From Cyanobacteriota bacterium (GTDB taxonomy: Bacteria; Cyanobacteriota; Cyanobacteriia; Pseudanabaenales; Pseudanabaenaceae): DNA of 46,429 nt. How positions within the stretch are numbered: position 1 is the stretch's first letter; each line of letters begins with the position of its first letter. The translations under genes were made by a program, and so were the position numbers. The notes below the pieces were generated by a model, which was not told where the DNA came from, searched no databases, and saw only the letters and a program-made list of their open reading frames with translations. The DNA lies in assembly GCA_025356295.1 (NCBI GenBank), contig JANXUJ010000120.1:1-46429 (forward strand), given 5' to 3'. Shown here one piece after another: positions 46,405 to 46,429 of this stretch.

Positions 46405-46429
46405 AAGGGGGGCGCGAAGCGCCCCCCTT
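46405..46429. repeat. Palindromic hairpin at the right edge
   Basis: AAGGGGGGCGC (46405-46415), loop GAA, GCGCCCCCCTT (46419-46429). It ends exactly at the last base. The apex equals those at 24441 and 40775. Confidence 0.75.

Overview
The window reads as a stretch of cyanobacterial chromosome, probably Pseudanabaena-like (inference). The octamer GCGATCGC (HIP1) is scattered through almost all of it. The gene content fits: a porin with an SLH domain, ClpS1-type clpS, a threonyl-tRNA synthetase without TGS domain, a PatA-type response regulator, a CyaC-type adenylate cyclase and ctaA/ctaB. Gene order is the housekeeping mosaic usual in cyanobacteria, with few long operons.

Layout. 1-2400: clpS, a CPBP membrane protease, tRNA-Tyr and a TIGR01777 epimerase. 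2480-6660: a hybrid histidine kinase whose last receiver domain is cut short, lpxA, and hisF converging on lpxA with a 4-nt overlap. 6780-11560: one 1591-residue protein with a coiled-coil start, about 700 acidic residues and an actin/Hsp70-like ATPase end. 11760-16640: a small exported protein, an SLH/OprB porin, a HEAT-repeat protein, glucokinase and a PD-(D/E)XK-like protein. 16800-23740: thrS, murE and an 1118-residue receiver-kinase-cyclase. 23770-29250: histidine phosphatase, phosphoketolase, an Rpn-family remnant, rpsU, a secreted nuclease homologue and a DUF2993 protein. 29350-31020: an ECF sigma factor, a candidate membrane anti-sigma and a Spy/CpxP-like periplasmic protein. 31250-35190: ctaA, ctaB and an exported deacetylase-glycosidase fusion. 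35500-44250: a pil/tax-type chemotaxis operon (PatA-type regulator, CheY, CheW, MCP, CheA-receiver hybrid, second CheW-like). 44360-46429: a Uma2 gene with a nonsense codon, the first 45 codons of purL cut off abruptly, then AT-rich, HIP1-free sequence coding a ParA ATPase.

Two patterns stand out. First, many intergenic gaps hold near-perfect hairpins, often overlapping stop codons. Six of them, with unrelated arms, share one apex: GCGC, a 3-nt loop, GCGC. The window begins and ends in sequence of this type, which suggests a contig bounded by repeats (inference). Second, purL stops matching its family after codon 45, exactly where composition changes and the ParA segment begins. This looks like one edge of a foreign insertion.

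Signalling dominates: two large kinases starting with the same receiver type, a chemotaxis array and an ECF module together link phosphorelay, cAMP, motility and envelope responses. No CRISPR array, rRNA or complete insertion sequence was found.
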